This document shows positions 21,550 through 33,300 of a DNA stretch of 64,000 nucleotides, piece after piece (the stretch's first letter is position 1; every line of letters starts with the position of its first letter). The notes below the pieces were generated by a model. That model saw only the letters and a program-made list of their open reading frames with translations, did not search any database and was not told the origin of the DNA. The DNA comes from Flectonema sp. DT1601 (lineage: Eukaryota > Euglenozoa > Diplonemea > Diplonemida > Diplonemidae), in the NCBI GenBank assembly GCA_964019425.1, contig OZ025815.1:806001-870000 (forward strand). The letters are read 5' to 3'. A program made the translations under genes and the position numbers.

Positions 21550-24500
21550 ATGCATCGAACAGTGATCATAGCATCACTGCTGTTACAGGCTGTGGGGTTT
21601 CCTGTTCTTAACATAACAACTGCTAGCACATGGCCAGCTAAGAATGGTAATTTCTACTACGGTGATATAAGAGCTGCGATGACTCTTCCTCAAGTGACGG
21701 GGTCATCAGATGAGAGTATCGATGTTCAAGTTTGGTGGAGAAAGAATGACATGAGCCCAACAAAGAAGGGAGTTGTTGTCACAAATAGCAAAGGAGATCA
21801 CATGCAGATCTCTGTTTCTGGAGTGACAAACTCGTGTGGAGAACTCACCGTCTCTCGCGGTAAGCAAGACGGCACTCAATTCTACGTCTACTATCTCTCT
21901 CACTACCAATCTGGAGGTGACGCTGGTCTTCATTTCAGCTGGTACAACTGCACCAGTCACACTGACAAGAGCTGCGTGCTTTCATCAACTGAGGGAACCT
22001 GTTCTACTACTTTGTCGGGTGCTAAATATGTTACTGGACTTCAAAACAGACCTCAACCAAAAGCAAGTTCGGATCACACTCCAACTGGTGAACCATTCCA
22101 CGGATTCACTCAAATGGAGTTAGTGGCTTCACCAGAAGAAGTTGCTGCGGTTGTAACAAAGAACCCAACTGTTGCTACATTCATGGAACACAGAAGGAAT
22201 GTTATTCGTATGATTCATTTCTTGCCTGTAAAGTGGGTAGTTGCAGCCAGCGGATCCAGCGCACGCAGCCTGACTGACAATGTTCAACCTGGTGAGTACT
22301 TCACCTACCAGATTGGTGTGTTCCCTACTTCTGATGTTTTCGTGTCGGATGTCGTGTTCTCGGATTTGAAGAGCGCATCAGGTGGCGTCATCAGCGCATC
22401 TTCGCAGAATTGTTTCAACACCGAGGGAGTTGATATGTTCGGAAAGTCTTTTGTGAAGTCTCTCGAAGTGAAGACAAGGAACGTTGGAGCGTTGTGGATT
22501 GGTGTTGATGTGTCAGCAAACGTTACCAGCGGTAGTTACGAAGGTCAGGTCGTTGTTGTGTTGGAAGACGGGACGAAGATCACCCACAGCCTGACTTTGA
22601 TAGTTTCAGGACCTCCTGTTGAGAACCACGGTGATGACAACATTTACAACATGGGACGTCTTCGTTGGTTGAACAGCGATCTCGGCATCGATGACACCAT
22701 TCCAGCTCCATACACAGGTATTAAGGTGACTGAGGGTACTGGAAGTGAGAGATTAACTCTTCAATTAGTTAACAAGGAAGTTGTTATTTCAGAGACTGGG
22801 TTCCCTTCATCAGCCAGCGTATACGAAGTAAAGAGGATCAAGGGACAGTCAAAGACTCTCACCTACTCCCCATTCACTGGAGCCATTGAAATGACAGCTG
22901 AAGATGCTGCTGGAGGTAAGATTCAATTTGTTCCAACGTCTTTTACGAATAACAATAAGGCGAATGAGGTGTCGTGGATTGCGGTATTGTCATCGTCGTC
23001 AGGGAAGTTAATTGTTGAAGGGTCTGTTGGGTTTGATTCTCAAATGACCTTCAACGCCACGTTTGATATGAAATCCTCAGTTTCTGACATCAATTTGTCA
23101 ATCCCGTCAAAGAGTGCTCCTTACACAGTTGGAATGGGTAACCAAGGGACTGTATTCAAACCCTTCAACTGGACTTGGGATCCAACCAAAGGAGACAACA
23201 GGATCTGGTTGGGTCAACCTCAAGCAGGTCTTATCTTAGCTCTTAACGGTGAAGGTGCTGATTGGAACAATCCATTGTTCTCAAAGGATTCTCCAATTAT
23301 GCCTGGCGTCCCTTCATCATGGGGAGGTGTCACTCAGCAGCCAGGTAAATACGGAGCTTCGATGACTGAGACCGGTGTTGTGACTACTTCCGGTCCAAGA
23401 GGTGCCAGCGTCACTTCATTCTTGTTCGACATTATTCTGACTCCAGCAAAGCAGTTGAACATGACTGCTCACTGGGGGCAACGTTACTATCAAGTTGGTA
23501 ACGTTTATCTGTCACCTGAGGAAGCGAAGGCGAGAGGAGCAACCGTTGTGACTCTTCATCAAGGTATCCCGGGAGTTGTTAACAATTCTTTAGTGAATCC
23601 GTACATCAACTATCCATTCATTCCAGACACTGTTAATTTTATGGAGAATTACACAAGGATTAGTCATGATTTAGACATGAGAGTGAAGTTCTACTACACC
23701 ATCAGAGAGCTTAGCAACCACGCTGTTGAGTTGTACGCTCTGAGATCCCTGGGAGGTGAAATTCTCACCGACGGATCTCCTTATGTCATTCCTCAGGCTG
23801 GTTATTGCCATGATTGGGATTGTCATGGAGGAGGTGCGTACCTTCACGAGCATCTTGCAACGAACTACACTGCTTGCTGGCAAAATACCCTCTCCAATGG
23901 AGAATGGGACGCTGCTGTCTGTGACATCGGTTCATCACGTTGGTTCAACTACTACATTGAGGGACTCCGTTCGAGTATCTCAAAGGCTCCTCACATGGAT
24001 GGAGTTTACTTTGATGGTATCAACTTTGATTGTAAATCGATGCGCAGATTGCGTAACGTGATGGACTCCTCAGCAGTTGGTAAGAAGTACACGCCAGTTA
24101 TTGATATTCACACTGGAAATGTTGGTGCTGCGTCTCCTCCAGGTCCGAAGTACGCTCCGTACTTTGCTCACGCCGATCTCGCATGGAATGGTGAAGGTTT
24201 TCAGTACTCGCTGAACGATGCTTACTGGTTAGTTGAAGTCTCTTGTTTGATTTACGGTATCCCTGCTGACAGACTTGGTGGTGGTGACGGATATGAATTC
24301 AGAAGTCTTGTCTTTGGAATGACCGAAAGAAACTCAGATCTCGCATCAGAAGTATGGAAGACCTGGGACGCTGTCGGGATCAGAACCAGTGAGATGTTTT
24401 CGTACTTCGATCCTGTGGAAATTCAACCGATCACACTTTCTGCTCCTAACTCTGGAATTAAATTAACGACTTATTTAAATTACAAGGAGTCAGCATTTAT

Positions 24501-24699
24501 CTGTATTGCTTCATGGTCAACTTCCAAGGAGGTTATTGAGTTGTCGTTCAACTCTGTTCTTCTCGGAGGGAGTCACTTTAAGGCAACTGCTCCTGGAATT
24601 AAGGGACTGCAAAATTCTACTGACTTGGGAGATGGTACCGGGAAGATCACCATCTCTCCAGGAAGTGGTATTGCTATTCATCTTATTATCTCTCAGTGA
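21550..24699 (+). CDS. Secreted GH123-like glycoside hydrolase, array copy 3
   Basis: The product is 1,049 residues, with the same signal peptide and domain order as the other copies. Distinct patches are N34, DAGLH at 124-128, WDPTKGDNRIWLGQPQAG in the middle, KDSPIMPGVP, GNVYLSPEEA (two residues shorter than copy 1), ILTDGSPYV, GAASPPGPKY and GFQYSLNDAYW. The middle patch is shared with copy 4 but not with copies 1 and 2, so segments have been exchanged between copies. The reading frame is intact. Confidence 0.85.
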   Translation: MHRTVIIASLLLQAVGFPVLNITTASTWPAKNGNFYYGDIRAAMTLPQVTGSSDESIDVQVWWRKNDMSPTKKGVVVTNSKGDHMQISVSGVTNSCGELTVSRGKQDGTQFYVYYLSHYQSGGDAGLHFSWYNCTSHTDKSCVLSSTEGTCSTTLSGAKYVTGLQNRPQPKASSDHTPTGEPFHGFTQMELVASPEEVAAVVTKNPTVATFMEHRRNVIRMIHFLPVKWVVAASGSSARSLTDNVQPGEYFTYQIGVFPTSDVFVSDVVFSDLKSASGGVISASSQNCFNTEGVDMFGKSFVKSLEVKTRNVGALWIGVDVSANVTSGSYEGQVVVVLEDGTKITHSLTLIVSGPPVENHGDDNIYNMGRLRWLNSDLGIDDTIPAPYTGIKVTEGTGSERLTLQLVNKEVVISETGFPSSASVYEVKRIKGQSKTLTYSPFTGAIEMTAEDAAGGKIQFVPTSFTNNNKANEVSWIAVLSSSSGKLIVEGSVGFDSQMTFNATFDMKSSVSDINLSIPSKSAPYTVGMGNQGTVFKPFNWTWDPTKGDNRIWLGQPQAGLILALNGEGADWNNPLFSKDSPIMPGVPSSWGGVTQQPGKYGASMTETGVVTTSGPRGASVTSFLFDIILTPAKQLNMTAHWGQRYYQVGNVYLSPEEAKARGATVVTLHQGIPGVVNNSLVNPYINYPFIPDTVNFMENYTRISHDLDMRVKFYYTIRELSNHAVELYALRSLGGEILTDGSPYVIPQAGYCHDWDCHGGGAYLHEHLATNYTACWQNTLSNGEWDAAVCDIGSSRWFNYYIEGLRSSISKAPHMDGVYFDGINFDCKSMRRLRNVMDSSAVGKKYTPVIDIHTGNVGAASPPGPKYAPYFAHADLAWNGEGFQYSLNDAYWLVEVSCLIYGIPADRLGGGDGYEFRSLVFGMTERNSDLASEVWKTWDAVGIRTSEMFSYFDPVEIQPITLSAPNSGIKLTTYLNYKESAFICIASWSTSKEVIELSFNSVLLGGSHFKATAPGIKGLQNSTDLGDGTGKITISPGSGIAIHLIISQ

Positions 24700-25606
24700 A
24701 ATTACTATACGCGAGAACTTTTTTGTTTAATATATTTTTTTGATTTTGAATTTATTATTATTATTTTTTTATTTTTTTTTCTTGCTATTTAACAAGGGTT
24801 GAAGAAGTCAAAAAGAATCCGACAGCGCATTCGTAAATCTTTTTTAATAAATTAAAAGCAAAAAAAAAAAAAAAAAAAACTTTTTTCGCGGATCCAATCG
24901 TTTATTTTTGGGAATACGCAACACTTTAGTCGTAAGTGTGCTTCACTTGGGTATTGAGCATTTGTGTCATCCAGCCTCACTAACATTACAATTCTCTGCG
25001 AATTCCTTTTAAATATATATGCGACACCCTAAAATATAATATGTGTTGCGATATATAAGTTTTTATTCTTGAAATAGTTGAAATGGCTGTTGTCCTTTTA
25101 ATTCTACTTTTCTGTTGAAAAATAATTTGCGGTAGAAAATGTTGTTATGAATAATTCGAAGTGTCCGAAATAGGTTCAAGGTGTTGGCTGTTGCTTGATA
25201 TCTTTGGTGAAGACGCACTAGAGGAAATCGTAGTTATGAACAGCGGTGACCTCCTTTCCTTTCTTTTTCGATGTTAATTGTGAGTTACAGCAGTAACTGC
25301 TATCTCTTTCCACTTAACCGCTCCCCTTCTTTCACTTGCTCCGGTTGCAAACAGTCAATCGCGATGTCAAACGTCATATTTTCCTTTTTTTCTTTCTTCA
25401 ATTTTTCTCTACTCCTTTATGGTATTCTTGCTTTTTATTATAAGCACGTTACGGATTAACAATAAACCCTTTTGGGTGTTGTTTATTCTGTGCGCATAGT
25501 AAACAGTCGTTGATAATAACTTCTCTCATTTGCACATCGCTAACTCGATTATTTCATTTAACAGTTTCCTTCTTGGACAAAACACACAAACTTTCTAAAA
25601 TAACAA
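24700..25606. other. Spacer between hydrolase copies 3 and 4 (shortest and most diverged)
   Basis: It is about 900 bases and keeps only diverged parts of the spacer blocks, for example the ATTACAATTCTCTGCG segment at about 24980 and a shortened leader from about 25550. It has a run of 19 A near 24861. No gene is supported. Confidence 0.6.
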
Positions 25607-28600
25607 ATGCATCGAACAGTGATCATAGCATCACTGCTGTTACAGGCTGTGGGGTTTCCTGTTCTTAACATAACAACTGCTAGCACATGGCCAGCTAAGA
25701 ATGGTAATTTCTACTACGGTGATATAAGAGCTGCGATGACTCTTCCTCAAGTGACGGGGTCATCAGATGAGAGTATCGATGTTCAAGTTTGGTGGAGAAA
25801 GAATGACATGAGCCCAACAAAGAAGGGAGTTGTTGTCACAAATAGCAAAGGAGATCACATGCAGATCTCTGTTTCTGGAGTGACAAACTCGTGTGGAGAA
25901 CTCACCGTCTCTCGCGGTAAGCAAGACGGCACTCAATTCTACGTCTACTATCTCTCTCACTACCAATCTGGAGGTGGTGCACATCTTCACTTCAGCTGGT
26001 ACAACTGCACCAGTCACACTGACAAGAGCTGCGTGCTTTCATCAACTGAGGGAACCTGTTCTACTACTTTGTCGGGTGCTAAATATGTTACTGGACTTCA
26101 AAACAGACCTCAACCAAAAGCAAGTTCGGATCACACTCCAACTGGTGAACCATTCCACGGATTCACTCAAATGGAGTTAGTGGCTTCACCAGAAGAAGTT
26201 GCTGCGGTTGTAACAAAGAACCCAGCTGTTGCTACATTCATGGAACACAGAAGGAATGTTATTCGTATGATTCATTTCTTGCCTGTAAAGTGGGTAGTTG
26301 CAGCCAGCGGATCCAGCGTACGCAGCCTGACTGACAATGTTCAACCTGGTGAGTACTTCACCTACCAGATTGGTGTGTTCCCTACTTCTGATGTTTTCGT
26401 GTCGGATGTCGTGTTCTCGGATTTGAAGAGCGCATCAGGTGGCGTCATCAGCGCATCTTCGCAGAATTGTTTCAACACCGAGGGAGTTGATATGTTCGGA
26501 AAGTCTTTTGTGAAGTCTCTCGAAGTGAAGACAAGGAACGTTGGAGCGTTGTGGATTGGTGTTGATGTGTCAGCAAACGTTACCAGCGGTAGTTACGAAG
26601 GTCAGGTCGTTGTTGTGTTGGAAGACGGGACGAAGATCACCCACAGCCTGACTTTGATAGTTTCAGGACCTCCTGTTGAGAACCACGGTGATGACAACAT
26701 TTACAACATGGGACGTCTTCGTTGGTTGAACAGCGATCTCGGCATCGATGACACCATTCCAGCTCCATACACAGGTATTAAGGTGACTGAGGGTACTGGA
26801 AGTGAGAGATTAACTCTTCAATTAGTTAACAAGGAAGTTGTTATTTCAGAGACTGGGTTCCCTTCATCAGCCAGCGTATACGAAGTAAAGAGGATCAAGG
26901 GACAGTCAAAGACTCTCACCTACTCCCCATTCACTGGAGCCATTGAAATGACAGCTGAAGATGCTGCTGGAGGTAAGATTCAATTTGTTCCAACGTCTTT
27001 TACGAATAACAATAAGGCGAATGAGGTGTCGTGGATTGCGGTATTGTCATCGTCCTCAGGGAAGTTAATTGTTGAAGGGTCTGTTGGGTTTGATTCTCAA
27101 ATGACCTTCAACGCCACGTTTGATATGAAATCCTCAGTTTCTGACATCAATTTGTCAATCCCGTCAAAGAGTGCTCCTTACACAGTTGGAATGGGTAACC
27201 AAGGGACTGTATTCAAACCCTTCAACTGGACTTGGGATCCAACCAAAGGAGACAACAGGATCTGGTTGGGTCAACCTCAAGCAGGTCTTATCTTAGCTCT
27301 TAACGGTGAAGGTGCTGATTGGAACAATCCATTGTTCTCAAAGGATTCTCCAATTATGCCTGGCGTCCCTTCATCATGGGGAGGTGTCACTCAGCAGCCA
27401 GGTAAATACGGAGCTTCGATGACTGAGACTGGTGTTGTGACTACTTCCGGTCCAAGAGGTGCCAGCGTCACTTCATTCTTGTTCGACATTATTCTGACTC
27501 CAGCAAAGCCGTTGAACATGACTGCTCACTGGGAGCAGCGTTACTTCCAAGTTGGTTACGGTATCGGGTACCTGTCACCTGAGGAAGCGAAGGCGAGAGG
27601 AGCAACCGTTGTGACTCTTCATCAAGGTATCCCGGGAGTTGTTAACAATTCTTTAGTGAATCCGTACATCAACTATCCATTCGTTCCAGACACTGTTAAT
27701 TTTATGGAGAATTACACAAGGATTAGTCATGATTTAGACATGAGAGTGAAGTTCTACTACACCATCAGAGAGCTTAGCAACCACGCTGTTGAGTTGTACG
27801 CTCTGAGATCCCTGGGAAATGAAATTCTCACTGCAGGAACTCCTTATTTCATTCCTCAGACTGGTTACTGTCAAGATTGGGATTGTCATGGAGGAGGCGT
27901 GTACCTTCACGAGCATCTTGCAACGAACTACACTTTTTGCTGGCAAAATGCTCTTTCCAATGGAGAATGGGACACTGCTGTCTGTGACATTGGCGCGTCA
28001 CGTTGGTTCAACTACTACATTGAGGGACTCCGTTCGAGTATCTCAAAGGCTCCTCACATGGATGGGATTTATTTCGACGGTATCAACTTTGATTACAAAT
28101 CGATGCGCAGATTGCGTAAGGTGATGGACTCCTCAGCAGTTGGTAAGAAGTACACGCCAGTTATTGATATTCACACTGGAGATCAAGGTCCTGCGTCTCC
28201 TCCAGGTCCGAGGTACGCTCCGTACTTTGCTCACGCTGATCTCGCATGGAATGGTGAGGGTTTCAAATATTCAGGTGATGATGTTTACTGGTTGCTTGAA
28301 GTCTCTTGTTGGATTTACGGTATCCCTGCTGACAGACTTGGTGGTGGTGACGGATATGAATTCAGAAGTCTTGTCTTTGGAATGACCGAAAGAAACTCAC
28401 CTCTCGCATCAGAAGTATGGAAGACCTGGGACGCTGTCGGGATCAGAACCAGTGAGATGTTTTCGTACTACGAACCTGTGGAAATTCAACCGATCACACT
28501 TTCTGCTCCTAACTCTGGAATTAAATTAACGACTTATTTAAATTACAAGGAGTCAGCATTTATCTGTATTGCTTCATGGTCAACTTCCAAGGAGGTTATT

Positions 28601-28762
28601 GAGTTGTCGTTCAACTCTGTTCTTCTCGGAGGGAGTCACTTTAAGGCAACTGCTCCTGGAATTAAGGGACTGCAAAATTTTACTGACTTGGGAGATGGTA
28701 CCGGGAAGATCACCATCTCTCCAGGAAGTGGTATTGCTATTCATCTTATTATCTCTCAGTGA
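25607..28762 (+). CDS. Secreted GH123-like glycoside hydrolase, array copy 4
   Basis: The product is 1,051 residues, with the same signal peptide and domain order. Copy-specific patches are GAHLH at 124-128, WEQRYFQ (others WGQRY), GNEILTAGTPYFIPQ, CQDWDCHGG, MDGIYFDG, NFDYKSM, HTGDQGPASPPG, GFKYSGDDVYWLLEVSCW and YYEPVE. It is the most changed copy around the catalytic-like barrel loops. The first 550 residues are nearly identical to copy 3, so different parts of the gene have different histories. Confidence 0.85.
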   Translation: MHRTVIIASLLLQAVGFPVLNITTASTWPAKNGNFYYGDIRAAMTLPQVTGSSDESIDVQVWWRKNDMSPTKKGVVVTNSKGDHMQISVSGVTNSCGELTVSRGKQDGTQFYVYYLSHYQSGGGAHLHFSWYNCTSHTDKSCVLSSTEGTCSTTLSGAKYVTGLQNRPQPKASSDHTPTGEPFHGFTQMELVASPEEVAAVVTKNPAVATFMEHRRNVIRMIHFLPVKWVVAASGSSVRSLTDNVQPGEYFTYQIGVFPTSDVFVSDVVFSDLKSASGGVISASSQNCFNTEGVDMFGKSFVKSLEVKTRNVGALWIGVDVSANVTSGSYEGQVVVVLEDGTKITHSLTLIVSGPPVENHGDDNIYNMGRLRWLNSDLGIDDTIPAPYTGIKVTEGTGSERLTLQLVNKEVVISETGFPSSASVYEVKRIKGQSKTLTYSPFTGAIEMTAEDAAGGKIQFVPTSFTNNNKANEVSWIAVLSSSSGKLIVEGSVGFDSQMTFNATFDMKSSVSDINLSIPSKSAPYTVGMGNQGTVFKPFNWTWDPTKGDNRIWLGQPQAGLILALNGEGADWNNPLFSKDSPIMPGVPSSWGGVTQQPGKYGASMTETGVVTTSGPRGASVTSFLFDIILTPAKPLNMTAHWEQRYFQVGYGIGYLSPEEAKARGATVVTLHQGIPGVVNNSLVNPYINYPFVPDTVNFMENYTRISHDLDMRVKFYYTIRELSNHAVELYALRSLGNEILTAGTPYFIPQTGYCQDWDCHGGGVYLHEHLATNYTFCWQNALSNGEWDTAVCDIGASRWFNYYIEGLRSSISKAPHMDGIYFDGINFDYKSMRRLRKVMDSSAVGKKYTPVIDIHTGDQGPASPPGPRYAPYFAHADLAWNGEGFKYSGDDVYWLLEVSCWIYGIPADRLGGGDGYEFRSLVFGMTERNSPLASEVWKTWDAVGIRTSEMFSYYEPVEIQPITLSAPNSGIKLTTYLNYKESAFICIASWSTSKEVIELSFNSVLLGGSHFKATAPGIKGLQNFTDLGDGTGKITISPGSGIAIHLIISQ

Positions 28763-30164
28763 AATTACTTTACGCGAGATCGTTCTTCTGTTTTAATTTA
28801 ATTTTGCTATTTAACAAGTGTTGAAGGAGCTGAAACGAATGCGGCAACGCATTCGTAAATTTGAAGCTTTGTAAGTTTATTCGGGTCACTTTTTTGCATT
28901 CACCTTCGAACAATAAAATAGCAACACTTGTTAAAATACGATTGGCTGAATAAGTTAAAAATGAGGATAACATTCTTTTTGTTGTTGTTGTGCTTCCCTC
29001 CCGGAATCAGTGAATTTAATTTTTTTTTTTAAATGTTTTTCCCCCTTCGATTCTGCTTTATAGTATTGCTTGTTCTTATTGCTAACGTTTTTGTTTCTTG
29101 GGAGTGGAAGGACCGACGGTAAAAATCAGAAGCTGCTGCTGACCGAAAGGTTTGGTGCTGACTGCTTCCATCAACCAACGTCTTGATGCTTTCAACTCGG
29201 GTGCGTACTTTCGGATACTCCCTGTTGGTTAGAATAAGTTTGCTTCGCAATGTTTAATTTTTGTTTCAATTTCTTCGCTTAGTTTCCGCTATAAAATATT
29301 CAATTGCGGGCTCTATTGCTAACGTTTTTGTTTCTTGGGAGGCTGCAAAAACCTTCACAAGAAAACAATTTTTATTTATTCTTAATTTGAACATTTGTCT
29401 CATCCAGCCTCACTAACATTACAATTCTCTGCTAATTTCTTTAACATACATGCGACGTTAAGCAGAGTTATGTGTTGTGACTAAGATATTATATTCTTAA
29501 AAAGTATACATGGCTATTGGCCTTTTGTTCTTGCGTTTGTTAAAAAAGAAAATGCATTAGAAAATGTTGTTATGAATTATTGGAAGTGTACAAAATACTT
29601 GGCTCATGATCGGTAACTTTCATGTAGTATAACCGAACGCGGTTTTTAACTGCGATAACTTCCTTCCTTTCTATTTTGATGCTAGTTGTGGGTTACAGCG
29701 GTCGGTTGTTTGATCACTTTCGAAATGACTGCTCCCCTTCTTTTGCCTAGCTCCGGTTGCAAACAGTAATCGAGAAGTTAAACGTCTCATTTCCTTTTTT
29801 CTTTTTTATGTTCTTTTTTACGCAACCCATTTTTGCGGGTTTTCTACGCACGTTTGAAAAAGGTTTCGTGACAACAAACCCCAGAGGTAGGATGCTGTGG
29901 TTGAATCTGCGGCAGACTACTTCGACGCGCATAGTAAGTCATTGATAATAAATTCCTTCATCTGTGCATCTCTAGTGAAAGTCACTAGTAAAAAGCTCAA
30001 ATGTGTCCAAGATATAATTTATTTACTGTCTAACGTTTCCTTTGTTTTATTTTCTATGTTCTTATTTCTTTTTTTTTTTTTTTTTTTTTGAATTCAAAAC
30101 TCAATAGTTATGTCATGCAGGTCGATGTCCTTTTTTTTCATAAACTAAATTACATACAGGTATA

Positions 30165-30240
30165 TCCTCTGTTGCTGTTGCTGTGAGTTACCCTCCTGGA
30201 GCACTCATTATACAGTAACGTTGGATTAAATAACTAACCT
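30165..30240 (+). repeat. Dispersed repeat family C, copy 1
   Basis: It ends with ACAGTAACGTTGGATTAAAT followed by AACTAAC. The same 65-75 base unit occurs at 34347-34410 and 41941-42008. It begins TCCTCTGTTGCTGT and contains GTGAGTTACC and CACTCAT. Confidence 0.8.
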
Positions 30241-30249
30241 ACTCAAAGA

Positions 30250-30360
30250 TGTGTTGGGAAGACAAGAACGATTGAAGTTAAAATACACATCCGGAAAATT
30301 TATTATTTCATTTAACAGTTTCCTTCCTGGACAAAACACACAAACTTTCTAAAATAACAA
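30250..30360 (+). promoter_or_regulatory. Conserved 5' leader of hydrolase copy 5
   Basis: The leader block is the same as before copies 2 and 3. Here it is preceded directly by repeat C instead of the usual spacer segment, so the conserved part ends near GATGTGTTGGGAAGAC. Confidence 0.45.
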
Positions 30361-33300
30361 ATGCATCGAACAGTGATCATAGCATCACTGCTGTTACAGG
30401 CTGTGGGGTTTCCTGTTCTTAACATAACAACTGCTAGCACATGGCCAGCTAAGAATGGTACTTTCTACTACGGTGATATAAGAGCTGTGATGACTCTTCC
30501 TCAAGTGACGGGGTCATCAGATGAGAGTATCGATGTTCAAGTTTGGTGGAGAAAGAATGACATGAGCCCAACGAAGAAGGGAGTTGTTGTCACAAATAGC
30601 AAAGGAGATCACATGCAGATCTCTGTTTCTGGAGTGACAAACTCGTGTGGAGAACTCACCGTCTCTCGCGGTAAACATGACGGCACTCAATTCTACGTCT
30701 ACTACTATTCTCATTATCAGAGTGGTACCGGAAGCATTGAATTCAGTTGGTGGAATTGTACCAGTCACACTGACAAGAGTTGCGTGCTTTCATCAACTGA
30801 GGGAACCTGTTCTACTACTTTGTCGGGTGCTAAATATGTTACTGGACTTCAAAACAGACCTCAACCAAAAGCAAGTTTGGATCACACTCCAACTGGTGAA
30901 CCATTCCACGGATTCACTCAAATGGAGTTAGTGGCTTCACCAGAAGAAGTTGCTGCGGTTGTAACAAAGAACCCAGCTGTTGCTACATTCATGGAACACA
31001 GAAGGAATGTTATTCGTATGATTCATTTCTTGCCTGTAAAGTGGGTAGTTGCAGCCAGCGGATCCAGCGTACGCAGCCTGACTGACAATGTTCAACCTGG
31101 TGAGTACTTCACCTACCAGATTGGTGTGTTCCCTACTTCTGATGTTTTCGTGTCGGATGTCGTGTTCTCGGATTTGAAGAGCGCATCAGGTGGCGTCATC
31201 AGCGCATCTTCGCAGAATTGTTTCAACACCGAGGGAGTTGATATGTTCGGAAAGTCTTTTGTGAAGTCTCTCGAAGTGAAGACAAGGAACGTTGGAGCGT
31301 TGTGGATTGGTGTTGATGTGTCAGCAAACGTTACCAGCGGTAGTTACGAAGGTCAGGTCGTTGTTGTGTTGGAAGACGGGACGAAGATCACCCACAGCCT
31401 GACTTTGATAGTTTCAGGACCTCCTGTTGAGAACCACGGTGATGACAACATTTACAACATGGGACGTCTTCGTTGGTTGAACAGCGATCTCGGCATCGAT
31501 GACACCATTCCAGCTCCATACACAGGTATTAAGGTGACTGAGGGTACTGGAAGTGAGAGATTAACTCTTCAATTAGTTAACAAGGAAGTTGTTATTTCAG
31601 AGACTGGACTCCCATCGTCATCAGTTGTGACCACAGTGAAGAATGTAAAGGGACAACAAGAGGTCTTTACCAATAGCGCTTTCACTGAAGCCAGTGAGTT
31701 TGTTGGAACTGATACTTCCGGTGCTAAGATAAGGTTCACACCGGTGTCTTTTACGAGTAATAATAAACCTGAAAAGGTAACATGGACTGCAGTATTGTCA
31801 GCGTCTGTTGGCAAGTTATTTATGGAGGGATCGTTTGGGTTTGATTCTCACGTTGTATTAAATGCGACGTTTGATTTAATAAAACCACTTTCTGATATCG
31901 GACTATCAGTACCAGTAAAGAACCCTAAATATACTGTTGGAATGGGTAATGTTGGAAGTGTATTCAAACCTTTCAACTGGACTTGGGATGCATCGAAGGG
32001 AGACAACAAACTCTGGTTGGGTGAACCTCAAGCAGGTCTTATCATAATTCTTAAAGGAGAAGGGCCCAAGTGGGACAATCCATTGTTCTCAAGTGAGATG
32101 CCTCTAATTCCTTTCATCCCTTCATCATGGGGAGGTGTTAATCAAAAAACAGGACAATATGGAGCATCCATGACTGAGACTGGTGTCGTGACTACTTCCG
32201 GTCCAAGAAGTGTTGGCGTCACTTCATTCTTGTTCGACATTATTCTGACTCCAGCAAAGCAGTTGAACATGACTGCTCACTGGGGGCAACGTTACTTCCA
32301 AGTTGGTTATCATGTTGGGTACCTGTCACCTGAGGAAGTGAAGGCAGCCGGGGCCACAGTTGTGACTCTTCATCAGGGGACTCAGGGAGTTGTTAACAAT
32401 TCTTTAGTGAATCCGTACATCAACTATCCATTCGTTCCAGACACTGTTAATTTTATGGAGAACTACACAAGGATTAGTCATGATTTAGACATGAGAGTGA
32501 AGTTCTACTACACCATCAGAGAGCTTAGCAACCACGCTGTTGAGTTGTACGCTCTGAGATCCCTGGGAGGTGAGATAATCACTGACGAATCTCCTTATGT
32601 AGTCCCTCCGATGGGATTCTGCGAAGCTTGGAATTGTCATGGAGGAGGCGTGTACCTTCACGAGCATCTTTCGACAAACTACTCCGCTTGCTGGCAAAGT
32701 GCTCTTTCCAATGGAGAATGGGACGCTGCTGTCTGTGACATTGGTTCATCACGTTGGTTCAACTACTACATTGAGGGACTCCGTTCGAGTATCTCAAAGG
32801 CTCCTCACATGGATGGAGTTTACTTTGACGGCATCAACTTCGACAGTCGGTCGATGATCAGATTGCGTAAGGTGATGGACTCCTCAGCAGTTGGTAAGAA
32901 GTACACGCCAGTTATTGATATTCACACTGGAAATGTTGGTGCCATATCTCCTCCAGGTCCTGGTTACGCAACCTACTTTGCTCACGCTGATCTCGCATGG
33001 AATGGTGAGGGTTTTAGATACTCAGATGATGATGCTTACTGGTTAGTTGAAGTCTCTTCGTTGATTTACGGTATCCCTGCTGACAGACTTGGTGGTGGTG
33101 ACGGATATGAATTCAGAAGTCTTGTTTTTGGAATGACCGAAAGAAACTCACCTCTCGCATCAGAAGTATGGAAGACCTGGGACGCTGTCGGGATCAGAAC
33201 CAGTGAGATGTTTTCGTACTTCGATCCTGTGGAAATTCAACCGGTCACACTTTCTGCTCCTAACTCTGGAATTAAATTAACGACTTATTTAAATTACAAG

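Larger units (their letters stand above)
28763..30360. other. Spacer between hydrolase copies 4 and 5
   Basis: It carries the shared spacer blocks (about 29390-29660, 29870-30000 and the leader at 30250-30360). An extra segment at about 30000-30245 includes a 21-T run and a copy of dispersed repeat C. A GCTAACGTTTTTGTTTCTTG sequence occurs twice (about 29081 and 29321). No gene is supported. Confidence 0.6.
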
